The notes below the pieces were generated by a model that searched no databases, was not told the origin of the DNA, and saw nothing but the letters and a program-made list of their open reading frames with translations. Positions 9,875-20,461 of a DNA stretch of 36,362 nt are shown here, piece by piece (position 1 is the stretch's first letter; the number at the start of each line of letters is the position of its first letter). The stretch is taken from positions 1-36,362 of the IMG/VR virus record IMGVR_UViG_3300049043_000030; one strand, written 5' to 3'. A program made the translations under genes and the position numbers. This stretch comes from a virus.

Positions 9875-10712
9875 TGAACTATATAAGTTAATGTATCATC
9901 AAAAGTGTGATTGGTGGTGGTTTCCTCTACAACGTAACCCGAATAGGTATCATAAGTCACGCTATCAACACCAGTTGAAAGGTTATATAACGTAACACCT
10001 GCGCTGTACGATACTGTATCACGCCTTACTTTTATACGTGTTAACGATGCCGTAATCACTCCCTCTGCGCTTTGTATCGCATCAACAACCGCTTGCGTAG
10101 TTATGCGGCCATTAAAAGGTAAATTAGCCATGTAACTGTTTAATGCCGCTTTAACATTCGATTGAATGACTGCTGAATATTGACCGTTGTAATATACCGT
10201 TGCTGCCACTTCCATTTTATCGCTGTCCTCGTTGATTAACGTGAAAGCTATGCCTGCGGGGTTAAATGTTTCAACATACGTTTGCAACTCCGCCAATTCG
10301 CCACTTGATACCGGTGTTGGTGGGTCTGCTTCTGGCAACCTTAATCAATACCGTTCTATTTGGTGCTGTTACAACTGCGCATCGTGTTAGTATTTGATTA
10401 GCCACGTTAACGGTTGGGTATTCGATTACGAATGTCGATGTGTTCAACTCTGCAACATCGCCTGTTTGGAACTTCAATACCTTGTTACGTGTCCATTTGC
10501 GGTGTACTTGGTGCTGCCGTTGCTGCTATGTTTTCCAAATCAATCTTAAACAAGTCCTGCAACTGCTCAAACACAGCTATGCAACTCGCCACAATGAAGT
10601 AGTATAAGTTCCACTTTGCTGTTTGACTTGTTGAGGTCAATGCCGATAGTGTTGGGTCTGCATTCTTGGCATCCAACATCTGTTGTTTTATCTGTGCTAC
10701 TGTACGTGCCAT
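9871..10712 (-). CDS. Baseplate J-like protein
   Basis: About 280 aa from ATG 10712 (MARTVAQIKQQMLDAKNADP), overlapping the previous stop. The start SALTSTSQTAKWNLYYFIVA with AVFEQLQDLFKIDLENIAAT, the middle NQILTRCAVV, and the C-terminal AALNSYMANLPFNGRITTQA and AIQSAEGVITASLTRIKVRR match gpJ-type baseplate wedge proteins of Bacteroidetes phages. Frameshifts lie near 10490 and 10330. In P2 and Mu, gpJ forms the wedge that links hub to fibres. Here J and I sit upstream of the capsid operon, away from the rest of the baseplate genes. Confidence 0.75.
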
Positions 10713-10915
10713 TACGATATTGCGGTTATGATGCCGTTAACAACTGTGATGCTGGTAGGGTTGCTGAAAGTGCCACTAACACCATTGTTTAATGTATAGG
10801 TAACGATAGCATCAACATTGGTTATTGATGTTATACCATTTTGATTTACTGGTACTTTCTCGCTGCCATCAAGCGGTGTTGCGCTTGGTAATTCGCTTAT
10901 TTTTTGCTCTGCCAT
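10712..10915 (-). CDS. Short structural protein with ISELP motif
   Basis: 67 aa, intact from ATG 10915 (MAEQKISELPSATPLDGSEK), with TAATG coupling to gpJ. The ISELPSAT.L.GSEKVPV opening is a repeat-like motif found at the start of many phage fibre and collar proteins, and the fibre at 33941 has a similar start. The remainder is Thr/Asn/Val-rich (NGVSGTFSNPTSITVVNGI). It is probably a minor virion protein. Confidence 0.6.
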   Translation of the reverse strand: MAEQKISELPSATPLDGSEKVPVNQNGITSITNVDAIVTYTLNNGVSGTFSNPTSITVVNGIITAIS

Positions 10916-10917
10916 TT

Positions 10918-11493
10918 TTATTGTTGAATTATAAGTTTATATCCTGTTTCCGATAGTAATTCGTAACCCAATTCGCTTGATAACACAACCGAGTCGGGTA
11001 TTGCACCGCTTCGTATTACATCATCCTCTAATTGCGGTGCGTTGTTAGTGATTAACGTTGATACCAATGCTTCAGTTGTTGGTAAACTTGATGCGGTGTA
11101 ATCAAAGCCTTGTAACGTGTAGGTGATGATAAACTCCTGCACATTTGTATGGTTCACAGATTGTATTTCGCTTCTTCTTAAAAACCTGCTGTTGTACGGT
11201 GTTGACCAATTATGTACAAGTGCGTTGAGGTCTTGTTTCAGTTGCAGTATTGCCGTGTCCTCGGTTTTGTAACTTTCATAACCTAAATGCAATGCAATGC
11301 TCAATGTGCCTTGCTGCTGACCTTGTAAGTTTTCAATGTAATCAGCACTTGCAAACTCAATGAAGCAGCACGGATAATTAAACGGTACGTTCACATCCTC
11401 GCGCTCAAATTGATTATTCCACAATGCAACATATTTCAATGCCGCAAGTGTTTCAATTCGTGCTTTTAATAAGTTATAAATCGCTAACTGCAT
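10918..11493 (-). CDS. Unknown head-tail protein, possible tail terminator
   Basis: 191 aa, intact from ATG 11493 (MQLAIYNLLKARIETLAALK), with a four-base overlap with the gpG-like gene. Visible parts are YPCCFIEFASADYIENLQGQ, LSIALHLGYESYKTEDTAIL, FLRRSEIQSVNHTNVQEFII and a C-terminal VLSSELGYELLSETGYKLII. Size, position after a gpG-like gene and the beta-alpha-beta rhythm fit a tail terminator or neck protein. I do not recognise a named family. Confidence 0.6.
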   Translation of the reverse strand: MQLAIYNLLKARIETLAALKYVALWNNQFEREDVNVPFNYPCCFIEFASADYIENLQGQQQGTLSIALHLGYESYKTEDTAILQLKQDLNALVHNWSTPYNSRFLRRSEIQSVNHTNVQEFIITYTLQGFDYTASSLPTTEALVSTLITNNAPQLEDDVIRSGAIPDSVVLSSELGYELLSETGYKLIIQQ

Positions 11494-11950
11494 TATGTGA
11501 ATATTTTATCTAACCGTTTAATAATAACTTTCTTTACCTGCTCATTCAAGTTGTAACTATTCCCCATGAATTGGCGTTTGGGCATTTTAAAACCACTGCA
11601 CGACCTGCTCTTAACCCATCATTATGAACTTTCGCATACACTAAATCACTATGTATCCTAATACTCAACGCTGCTCTGTTTGCGGGTCGCGGATGATCGA
11701 ACGCCTTAAATCGCCTGTTTTAACCAATATCGCTCGTGTTGTATCATCAACCGTTTTGCCGCTTTTGGTCTTGTACGTTTTCTTCTCTTGGCTTCCACTT
11801 ATCAACTGACTTGTCATCCCATCCCTGCTTGCGGAATGATTGCGCAAAGAACACCTTGGCAGTATTACCAACGTCAACAATAGCCGCTTCCATTGCTTTA
11901 CGTGCTTTTTGCTCGGCCTGCTTCATATTAAACTTGTTGCTCTTTGCCAT
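11493..11950 (-). CDS. Virion morphogenesis protein, gpG-like
   Basis: About 152 aa from ATG 11950 (MAKSNKFNMKQAEQKARKAM), overlapping the end of the MuF gene. Conserved stretches are FFAQSFRKQGWDD, GDLRRSI, HSDLVYAKVHNDGLRAGR and FKMPKRQFMGNSYNLNEQVK, the usual layout of Mu gpG/phage virion morphogenesis proteins (GxLRxSI, Y.xxHNxG, PxRxFxG). Frameshifts lie near 11785, 11680 and 11600. It follows the MuF gene as in Mu-like head modules. Confidence 0.75.
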
Positions 11951-12741
11951 TTATGTTGGTATCGGTAAGTTCCAATTTTTTTGCCGCTTCCTTATCACCC
12001 TTTGCCACATCAAAGTAGGGTGCTTATCCTTTCCACGCTCTTTAAACACATAACCATCTATACCCGCATTCATCCTAAATAACGGTGGTACATCATCGGG
12101 TGGCGTAAAGTTGCTCATATCGGTCAACTTCCCTCGGATAGCTGTATTACGGTACAGCGGCAACGCCATCCATTTAGAGGATAGTATTGCTTCCAAAAGG
12201 GGTCGTTAATAGGTCGAATGATGTTGTCAAGTGCTTGATGTGTTGGCCTTACCCTGCCATCACCAACAGTTTGATATTGCAATAACGGCAACACATCGGC
12301 ATCCGCTTCAATTCGCTTCCAGTCCGAAGCCATCCGCGCGCTTGCCTTTGCCGTTTGGTATCTTGGCTTGTAAGTAATCCTCATTGTATAGCTTGAACAT
12401 CTGGCCGTAACCGCTTCCTTGAACTTGTAAAAGTTTGATTTCAATTCGGGGTCTGCCAACATCGCAGTCATAACTCGTGTCTGCTGATACGTTTTCGCTC
12501 CCGAAAATATGTAGATATTGTTTACCAAATCGGCAGTCAATACCTCATCAACAACTGGTGCTAAATCAATACCATCACGTAGGTATTTCGCTGTTTTCAA
12601 ATATATTCCTTCGGGTAACACTTGATTGTTTACCGCACCAATCCATACATCGTTGCTAAAGCGATTAAAATCGTTATCGTCAAACGGTGTTGGTGGGTCA
12701 ACCTCCTTATCAATATTCAATATGTCGCAGTACCCGCACAT
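11928..12741 (-). CDS. Minor head protein, MuF-like
   Basis: About 271 aa from ATG 12741 (MCGYCDILNIDKEVDPPTPF), TAATG-coupled to the portal. The MuF signature is clear: DGRVRPTHQALDNIIRPIND, then PFWKQYYPLNGWRCRCTVIQ, followed after frameshifts near 12125 and 12020 by DVPPLFRMNAGIDGYVFKER and AAKKLELTDTN. MuF proteins sit in the head with the portal and are thought to aid DNA injection or head assembly. Confidence 0.85.
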
Positions 12742-14006
12742 TAACTGTATATGTTCCTTAATCTTTTAGCAATGTTTTCAACTTCACTTTCGACATATAT
12801 CTTGCCATCGCTTGTTTCTTCACCGCCCATGTCCTCCGCTTGTTCGTGTGCCAATGTTTCCATCAATTCAATGCCGTATTTCTTTTCTAAATACTCATTG
12901 TCGAACTTCATGTAAGGCATAAAGGAAGCATCAATCTTGGCTTGGTCTGCAATCGATAAACTTTCGGTGTCATCATACTTGAATGTGCAGCCGTTGAGAT
13001 CAAAACCATTTCTAATCATCATCGGCACCAGTTGGTTTTCAATGATAAACTGCATCTTTAACGTGTCCTGTTTCGCTATCATAGCAGCAACGTTTTCGTG
13101 TACGTTTGCACTGCCTGAATACGCCTTTTCATCTGTTGTGCCTGTTTCGGCCCAAATAATCTTGCTAATTTCACTATTGCAACGCTCAACCATTTTATCA
13201 AACACCGCATAAGCATCTGTTCTGCTTGCTTGCATCAACTCAATGTTATCATTCAAATCTAATACCGCCCACGATGCAACACCCATGTTTTTTAGCATGT
13301 TTTCCATGTTTCTGCGGGTTTGTTCATCCCTCACATCGGTCTTGCCAACCCTTATTGGACTGCCGAACACCTCTGCAAACTCCGCCCACGCTGCCATTGC
13401 GTTTTTCTTCCAAATCACATAAGGTGCAAGGTACATCATCAAGCCAAGGTCTTTCTTTTCGCCAACTCCAATACACCAGTTGTTATACGGTGCTTCATCA
13501 AAGTGCTTGCCTTCCGTTACCGTTGCAGTATTGGTTCTAACCAAGCTAAATTCAGGAACTACGTATATTCTCGGTATCAACTCAACACTTGAATACTTAT
13601 CGTTAACTATCGCACCGAATTGAACGCAGGAAAAGCCCCAAAAGATGCTGTCTAAAGCTAAATTTTGGAAGTCATAAAACCATTTTTGGTTGAATAGGTT
13701 TGTTTTATCATCGTCAACTTCGCCATCAGGGCCACACACCATAAACTTCTTGCACAATACCTTACTCTTGCGCTGCAACATTGCCGATTGCACTTGACCA
13801 TCAAGCACTATCTGCTGATAGGTTTCGGATCAACAAAAAGCGGTTAGGGTACATCGGACTTTCTGCCGCTGTAATCGCTATGTTAAACTTTGTAGCATCC
13901 TGCCTTACCCTTTGCAGTTGTTGTCAAAATCAATCGTTTCGTTTTGCGAATGTTAGCCTTTTGCGGCTGTGGTTTATTAAAGTTGAATATATCGTAACTA
14001 AGCCAT
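12741..14006 (-). CDS. Portal protein, DUF935/Mu gp29-like
   Basis: About 421 aa. From 13808 the frame is intact to the stop at 12741. The N-terminus (YDIFNFNKPQPQKANIRKTK, FNIAITAAESPMYPNRFLL) is spread over two frames, and ATG 14006 is the likely start. Markers are LALDSIFWGFSCVQFG, ELIPRIYVVPE, FAEVFGSPIRVGKTD, MLKNMGVASWAVLDLNDNIE and CNSEISKIIWAETGTTDEKA, the layout of DUF935 portals. The ring forms the head vertex and DNA channel. Confidence 0.85.
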
Positions 14007-14009
14007 CAC

Positions 14010-14683
14010 TTAAAAATCATTATCTTGTTTGTCTAAACTGTTACCGGTTAACGGATGCTAAACCCCTCGCTGTCTGCCGTGTTGATGTTCAACACCTCTG
14101 CCGTGTCCGTGCCACTCGCCCATCTGTCCAACTGGTCTAATGCTTCACGATTGCGCTCAATTCTTAAATCGGGAATGTTGCGCGGGTTAATTCGGGCATG
14201 CAAGTTGTATAAGGTCATGTCCATGGCTAATTCAACGAACATCGGTATCGGTTATCGCCAACTGTCCAATACATTGCGTTACTTGTTACATAGCCAATCA
14301 TCGGTGTCCAAAATGCAGTTAATGTCAATGCCTTGTTTGTGTTGGCAGTCAAAGCTGTGTAAACATAGCCGTTGTCATCGGTAACAATATCATCCTTTGC
14401 ATATTCCGTTTTGTTGCTCCAACGGTTGAAGTCATTAACGTGTGTGATAACCTCACCTGCTATCACTCGGTCACGTGTGCGGTAATGCCTTGAATTTGAA
14501 TAGGCATCCATAGTACCCAATTCCGATGTCAACCATGTAACGCTGGACCAACTTTGTGCGCATACGTGAAATGGCCTTAACCTCGCTATCGTACAAGTTT
14601 TGCGGGTTGTTCTTGGTAATTTGATTGAGGTCAACGGTTTGGATAATTGAAAGATAGTCGGAGGTTTTTAGAAATCGTGCCAT
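14010..14683 (-). CDS. DUF1320/Mu gp36-like head protein
   Basis: About 224 aa from ATG 14683 (MARFLKTSDYLSIIQTVDLN). AISRMRTKLVQRYMVD, MFVELAMDMTLYNLHARINP and RNIPDLRIERNREALDQLDR give the DUF1320 pattern. The middle carries an insert (NRWSNKTEYAKDDIVTDDNG to AFWTPM) like a small carbohydrate-binding strand pair, unusual compared with Mu gp36. Several frameshifts occur (near 14545, 14235 and 14045). The last gives an ending of LDKQDNDF. It lies between terminase and portal, typical of Bacteroidetes phages. Confidence 0.7.
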
Positions 14684-14729
14684 GATGCGAAATAATATAA
14701 AAATATTCGCATATGACCTAAAAATGTAA

Positions 14730-16094
14730 CTAAAATCTTGATGAAGATTTGTATTCGGCATCTCTGCCAACCACAACAAGCGGTTTGATAATTCCTGTTT
14801 GAAACCGTGCGTATTGTGATGGAAACACGGAAGTTATAAGATACCGTGTCAAGTCAACCATGTGGCCATACGGTTGATAACTGACCTTTGTAACGGGGTC
14901 TTAATACGGTTTTTTTATCAACCTTGCCATTCTTATCTTCCTTGGTATTCTCAAAGTCAAGTATAGCTACTCGGCAGCTTTCATCAACCGTGAAAGATAT
15001 ACCCTGCTCATTGTAAGCTAAAATGGCATTGAAGAAATCGGCACTCGGTCGCACATTCGGGTTCGATTTCGATACTCGCCTGATAGGTTTAACCTCATCC
15101 AATTCGTTGATGATTAACCGAAACAAGTCAAATCCCTTTTCCTGCTTAACATCATCTTTCTGTGAGGTGCTATCACCGCAGATGTAAACATGCCCGGTAT
15201 GCTTCCAATGCCGTAACCGTTGCATGATTTCACGCCCCATTGCCTCTGACCGTGTTGTCAGGGTTCTTTAACGCAATGCAGTCAATCATTCTAATTTCGT
15301 TATCATCGCTCACTTGAAACACGCCACAAGGGAAGTAGGGGTTAACATTCTCATCAAACGAAAGCCAAATGGCCAATGACTGGGTCATAGTCTCAACTGC
15401 TGAACGTGCTTGACCGTTGACCAACTTTTCAAAAACTCACCCCCGAAATCAACCTTACCCCACTCGCCCAAAACATAAACTTTGTGCAAATTCGGGTTGG
15501 CTTTCACACGCTCCTGCAAATGATGAATGTAATCAGCATCAAGGAACGCATTATCTCGGTATGTGGTATGTAGCAAGTATGTTTCATCATTGGGATCATC
15601 AAAGAACCTGCGCTTTATCCAATGCTGCTCGCTTATCGGGTTGAATGTGATGATGAATTGCTTGTAATTGGCTGTTTCGCCCCTAACACGAAGTTCCAAC
15701 TGGTTGAAGTCCAACTCATCCAATTCGGTTGCTTCCTCGCACCATACCGAAGTTATACCTGCAATTGATTTGATTTTCTCGGGGTTATCCATACCGGCAC
15801 AAAGTATCTCATTGCCTGTTAAGGTATGCGTAAATCTCATTTCGGACTTGTTAATCGTAAACTCCGAATAAATATCGTATTCAAGTAGTTTATCAATCAA
15901 TAACTGATAGATGCTGTTACGTATCGTTGTGGCTACTTTACGAATGCACAATATACGATGATTGCGCTCGGTTGTTGTTCGCAGAATAATCTTTTGAATG
16001 GCTGCGATTGATTTGCCGTGCCGCGCTCGCCTTTTAAAACCAAGTATCTATGTTGGCTTTCTAAAGCGGGGCGATAGCAGTTATTTATTTTCAT
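14730..16094 (-). CDS. terL: Terminase large subunit
   Basis: About 454 aa from ATG 16094, overlapping the small-subunit gene. Walker A reads GERG-(S)GKS at residues about 22-29 but one base is missing there (near 16020), so the read breaks the P-loop. Walker B is TSVWCEEATELDELDF near residues 116-131. The coupling segment GETANYKQFIITFNPISEQH and the nuclease-domain motifs VYICGDST and LSFDENVNPYFPCGVFQV follow. Further frameshifts lie near 15950, 15420, 15245 and 14865. It cuts and pumps DNA into the prohead. The motif layout fits Terminase_3/PBSX-type enzymes. Confidence 0.9.
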
Positions 16095-16352
16095 TTTCAA
16101 CAAATTCAACTTTCCACATACGAATTTTATCGCCTTGCGTGGTCAAGTCGGCATTGACCTGATGTTGGTATTAATTTAGCAGCAAGTTTGTAAAATTCCG
16201 TTGTGTTTTCTTCTGCCGCAAGCAGCAAGGTTACATCTGTCATCGCCTTGCAGTTCATTGAACGCAATCTCAAACGCTTCTTTAACTGATTTAGTAAATT
16301 TGTTTTGCGCACCTTTTGGTTTTCCTGCGTTTCCTTTCTCAAATTTTGCCAT
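16081..16352 (-). CDS. terS: Terminase small subunit
   Basis: About 90 aa from ATG 16352 (MAKFEKGNAGKPKGAQNKFT). The basic 'GNAGKPKGAQNKFTKSVKEA' opening and AEENTTEFYKLAAKLIP are typical of small terminases of Bacteroidetes phages. The end reads LTTQGDKIRMWKVEF. Two frameshifts (about 16230 and 16150) break the frame. The gene immediately precedes and overlaps terL and lies 42 bases downstream of a good promoter. Confidence 0.75.
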
Positions 16353-16393
16353 AATTCGTAATTTTTCGTAAATTTCGACTACTTTTTACCCCA

Positions 16394-16423
16394 CAAAGAT
16401 ACAAATTATTTTAAAATTGCAAA
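16394..16423 (-). promoter_or_regulatory. Bacteroidetes-type promoter for late (terminase/head) operon
   Basis: On the minus strand a -33 TTTG (16420-16423) and a -7 TATCTTTG (16394-16401) are spaced by 18 bases, fitting the Bacteroidetes TTTG / TAnnTTTG consensus. It overlaps the 3' end of the nuclease gene and faces terS and terL. Confidence 0.75.
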
Positions 16424-16929
16424 TAAATCAGCTTGCAGTTGCTCAAAACTTTCAGCAATGATGTACACACCCCATCGGCTTCAAGTGCTGCTTTGCGTTT
16501 TAGTTGTTGGCACTTATCCTGTCCGTTGGTGATTTGACCTCGATGGCAATAAGTTTTCCTTTGATTATGGCTTGGATATCTTCCATGCCTTTGTTTAGTC
16601 CTTTTATGAAGCCGATACCTTTGCGATACCTACCTCGGATGATATACGCCTTGCCGAGTTGCAGTTGTGGACTAACTTCAAGTAGTCGATGATGAGGTCA
16701 GTAAATCGGTTAGTGTTGAACGCATCCTTGGTAACTTTGTGTTGCAGGACTTCATTTACAGGCAAATCTAAATGGTTTGTTTTCAATTCCGTTTTGCGGT
16801 TCTTAACGATTTTCTTCTTTACAAGGTTGTATCTTTCAATCGGTAAGTATTGAAAGCTGTGAGGTGAATGTTTTAAACGCTTTGCTTCGTGGTTTAAAGT
16901 TTCAAATTCGGGATGGTGAGGATTGTCAT
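16406..16929 (-). CDS. VRR-NUC domain nuclease
   Basis: About 174 aa from ATG 16929 (MTILTIPNLK). The C-terminal half has the VRR-NUC layout: GIGFIKGLNKGMEDIQAIIK with the metal-binding D, then GKLIAIEVKSPTDRISANN with the E-x-K pair, ending SFEQLQADLFAILK. The N-terminal half is basic (NHEAKRLKHSPHSFQYLP). VRR-NUC enzymes act on DNA junctions and flaps and are common in phage replication modules. Frameshifts lie near 16895, 16640, 16500 and 16470. The stop lies inside the next promoter. Confidence 0.75.
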
Positions 16930-16933
16930 GTGG

Positions 16934-17187
<254 letters not shown>

Positions 17188-17188
17188 A

Positions 17189-18765
17189 TTAGAATAAATC
17201 ATCATTAGTACCGCTTGATTTATTGGCTAAATATTCATTATAATCTTTATATGGGTTGGTAAAAATGAATGGCTGCCCTACCTTTTCAACTCCAATTCCG
17301 TTGCTATCTGGAAATCCTTTGTACCTTTTTAATTCGTCTTGGTATCATTTTCATTTCATCTTTAATAACTTTTCGAATGTAAGATACTGAATATTTGTTG
17401 TCGTGCATAAAAAATCGCTCTTTAATATCTTTTGCCGTTGCTTCAACAAAATATATTGCATCGTTATTGGCGAAGAAATCACAAAATAATATTTCAAGGT
17501 CTTTTCGTAAACCACTTTTTGACTCCTCTTTAACAATTTCAAGAGACTCGGTTCCAATTTCATCTTTTGTGAATACCATTCTTGATTTGCTGAAATCAAT
17601 ATCTTCAAGTTGCAACAGGTAGGTTAGAAAATTAGCAATTCGTTAAACAAATCAGTTTCGATGTTTGTATTTTTTTTGCCATTGATAGGTTTAATTTTTC
17701 GCACCCAAAAGCGTATTTCTTCTTCATCAATTCGCATAAAGTCTGACTCCTTATTAGTACAAAGTATAATTTTACCGAAAAAAGGCACGGAGTAATGGCT
17801 AACGAATTTTTGTGAAACTGATATTGTTTTTGCTGTGCAACGATTTAAGTTTTTCAATGGCATGCACTTTATCAATTGTTGTTTCATCAATCATAATGAT
17901 ATTCTTTGTAGCATAGGCATCATTAAAGTTTGATGTTAAATCACTTGGGTTAATTAGTGTTGAATTTTCCCCGAATAACATCTGTATCCAATTCAAAAAA
18001 GTTGTCTTTCCTGTTTCGCGCTCTGTTGATACGAGTGCCAATACCGGAGCAATTTGTTTTGGGTATTGATATAAAATTTTAAGATATTTTAAACCAAGTT
18101 CCCATTGTTCGCCAAAAATATGATTTATCAAACCAATCGTTACCGGTATATCATTAATGGTTACTTCGGTATTAATTGGCTTATGAGCAAATTTTGCATA
18201 AAGATTAAAGCAATTGTACACCACTGGCTTGTAGTCAATATTATTTGGCTCAATAGTGAAATCATCGAATTTGTAAATGAGTGCCAATAAATTCTTGCCA
18301 TGGTCTTGCTTGATTTCATCTTTCTTCCATGGTTTAAGCAAATTGTTTTCCGAATTGTATCGGTCTTTTTACTTAATCAATTTAAAATAATCAGTACCTA
18401 CTCTTATGTAAGGTATTTCGGATTTCATCAGTTCAAAATTAACATAAGACATTGCTGCGAATGTATCACCTTTGAATTTAACTGCCGTTAAAAGCATGAA
18501 TTTAGAAACTTTAATGCCTACCCCAATTCGATAATCGTTTTTCTTTAATACATCAATTGTATTAAGTTTATTCAATACAAATGTAGGCTTGTTTAACTCC
18601 TGCGGGTCTAACGTGATCGGGGTTAAGCAAACATACCTCTGTTTCCGATTTGATGTTACATTGTTTAATTCCTTCAAAAATTGACACGAATGAGCCAAAG
18701 AAGTTGAAGTAATCAACCGCGTTAAGTAGCGGATTTGACTTGGGTTTTTTAAATTTATCGCTCAT
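17189..18765 (-). CDS. Replicative helicase, SF3-like (primase-helicase C-terminal part)
   Basis: About 525 aa from ATG 18765 (MSDKFKKPKSNPLLNAVDYF), overlapping the BT4734-like gene stop. Walker A is STERETGKTTFLNWIQMLFG near residue 270. Walker B is KNIIMIDETT. A sensor-like stretch, PFFGKIILCTNKESDFMRID, and the arginine-rich RFWVRKIKPI follow. This is the layout of DUF5906/SF3-type phage helicases. The C-terminus, after correction, ends SSGTNDDLF. Frameshifts lie near 18650, 18365, 17820, 17620 and 17345. It is probably the replication motor, working with the upstream primase-like protein. Confidence 0.8.
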
Positions 18766-19628
18766 TTGCTTAAATATGTTGGTTGAAGAATACCTTTATT
18801 AATCATTGTATCACTTGTTTTTTTGTAAATTGATGCCTTTTGTGATAGGTAAGCATTGCCATCAATCATTTGGTGCATAATATTGATTGCTTCATGTTGG
18901 TCAATATACCCTGCACCAACATAACCACCCATTAAATATGCTGCCGCCCGTAATTGAGGATGCTCCGCATCAACTATTACGTTAATTTTTTTTGCAATAA
19001 TACGTTCAATAGTTGATGTTTTATCATTAATTACATATTGTTTTACTTGCGTAGGTACGATTTCAATATGTTTAGTTGTCCACGTTTGCGCATCCGTTCT
19101 ATGCAAGATTTCGGCATCGTAACTAATAAACATTGGCAATATACAGTTTTTGGGTGCTTTATCAAAACCATTATAACAGTTGAGGTGCTTTTCTATTCCG
19201 GCAAAATATTGTTTAAACTCATCAACAGAATGGCATATAGGTATTTTAACCAAGGCACGAACACCGTGTCTTGAAGCCGAAAGCCATGCGGTTATGATGA
19301 ATTTATACTCATTGAATAGATACTCTTTAAACTCCACGGCAATGTCGCTTTCTAAATGGTCAAAGTCAAGCACTAATAACCAGTCCAATGTTTTATGTTG
19401 AGTATTTTCTTGCTCCATCAACATAAACACATGGAGTAAATGAATACAGCTTTGATTTCAGTGCTTGTTTTGTAGCCATATCTTTACATTCCTCTGCTAT
19501 GCGTATCTGATCAAATATGTTCCTGATGTCCTTTTTGGTTGCCGTATCGCATTAATAAGATATTCCAGTGTAACCGTTCCCAATGGTATTGAGCGTTTTA
19601 TATCGGCTTCGTAGTAGTTGAATGTCAT
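18762..19628 (-). CDS. BT4734/VirE N-terminal-like primase protein
   Basis: About 288 aa from ATG 19628 (MTFNYYEADIKRSIPLGTVT). LDWLLVLDFDHLES gives the acidic DxD-type motif. IITAWLSASRHGVRALVKIP, DEFKQYFAGIEKHL and LPMFISYDAEILHR complete the BT4734-like/VirE_N fold found in Bacteroidetes mobile elements. The C-terminal part is helical (LMGGYVGAGYIDQHEAINIM). Two frameshifts (about 19545 and 19430) split the N-terminus. It is coupled to the helicase by ATGA overlap, so together they form the primase-helicase pair. Confidence 0.8.
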
Positions 19629-19629
19629 C

Positions 19630-19986
19630 TTAATAGAATATTTGACCTAATTCAAGTGCTTGTACTCTAATTTCTTTAAGTCGTTCGGCAAAATTTCTCA
19701 TATCTAAATTTAATACTTTTGAATTGTCATAAGTAAAATAATTTCTACCGCTTTCATCAAAAAGCATTATTTTTTCATCATAAATTCTACCAGCATGAAA
19801 TAATTGCCAAATACATACTTCATCTGTTTTTGTATCTTTTAAAAGTACATATTTTCTTTTTTTGTTTTTTTCATTCTTTACAAAATATCCTAAAACTTGA
19901 TATTGCCAAAGTTGATTAATTTTTGCATGCTGCATTTGTTTTAAAATACTTGCGGTAATTTTTGTTTTTTTAAGTAATACTTCCAT
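19630..19986 (-). CDS. Unknown protein of the replication operon
   Basis: 118 aa, intact from ATG 19986 (MEVLLKKTKITASILKQMQH). It is Lys-rich, with LWQYQVLGYFVKNEKNKKRK, DTKTDEVCIWQLFHAGRIYD and a helical end, AERLKEIRVQALELGQIFY. It lies two bases before the primase gene and just after a structured leader with a T-tract. The stem could end transcription before this gene. No family is recognised. Confidence 0.6.
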   Translation of the reverse strand: MEVLLKKTKITASILKQMQHAKINQLWQYQVLGYFVKNEKNKKRKYVLLKDTKTDEVCIWQLFHAGRIYDEKIMLFDESGRNYFTYDNSKVLNLDMRNFAERLKEIRVQALELGQIFY

Positions 19987-19998
19987 TGTATATTGTAT

Positions 19999-20086
19999 AA
20001 AAAAAGCCTGTAAAACTTTGCGCAGGATTCCACTTCTACGCTCGGTTCTACAGGCCAATAAGGTTATGTTTCTATAATGTGGAATC
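19999..20086 (-). ncRNA. Structured RNA leader / terminator-like element
   Basis: On the minus-strand RNA an outer stem (GCCTGTAGAAC, 20055-20045, with GTTTTACAGGC, 20016-20006; 10 of 11 pairs) encloses an inner hairpin (GCGTAG, 20041-20036, with CTGCGC, 20025-20020). Seven U residues (20005-19999) follow directly. The inner loop contains GTGGAATC (20033-20026), exactly complementary to the upstream GATTCCAC (20086-20079). The set could switch between terminator and kissing or pseudoknot forms ahead of the 118-aa gene. It may also be a plain terminator. Confidence 0.45.
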
Positions 20087-20111
20087 GAAACAATTCTGCA
20101 AATATACTAAA

Positions 20112-20459
20112 TCATTTCATTAAAACAAACCCATTATCGGTTAATTTATAGTAACTAACTGCTGTTTGTGGCTTGTATATTTCAAAGAAGTAATCGGCAA
20201 GCATCTTGGAAGTAAAGCGATACGCTCCTTCTTTTGGCTTGAAGTAAAATGCATCGGGTTCGTTATCAACTTTTATTTTAATGCACTTTTCGGCTTTATT
20301 GATACCAAACATCAACCCATCGTTACTTGTTGCGCCTATTGCGTTTAAAATGCCGTTACCGAGCATAAACCTGCCACCGATACGGCTGAATTTCAAAATC
20401 GGCTTCTCGTCAATTCGTGATTCACTTGCATGGCTGTTGCGTTTTATCCATTCGGTCAT
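20112..20459 (-). CDS. Unknown phage protein
   Basis: 115 aa, intact from ATG 20459 (MTEWIKRNSHASESRIDEKP). Notable parts are LKFSRIGGRFMLGNGILNAI, KCIKIKVDNEPDAFYFKPKE, RFTSKMLADYFFEI and SYYKLTDNGFVLMK. The middle looks like a small beta sandwich. The gene follows the Gp157-like gene by two bases in the DNA metabolism operon. The family is not recognised. Confidence 0.6.
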   Translation of the reverse strand: MTEWIKRNSHASESRIDEKPILKFSRIGGRFMLGNGILNAIGATSNDGLMFGINKAEKCIKIKVDNEPDAFYFKPKEGAYRFTSKMLADYFFEIYKPQTAVSYYKLTDNGFVLMK

Positions 20460-20461
20460 AA

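Noticed and set aside
20006-20055. Possible tRNA, because of a 7-bp acceptor-like stem
   Set aside because: Only 50 bases long, with no T-arm or anticodon arm. It fits a terminator or leader structure.
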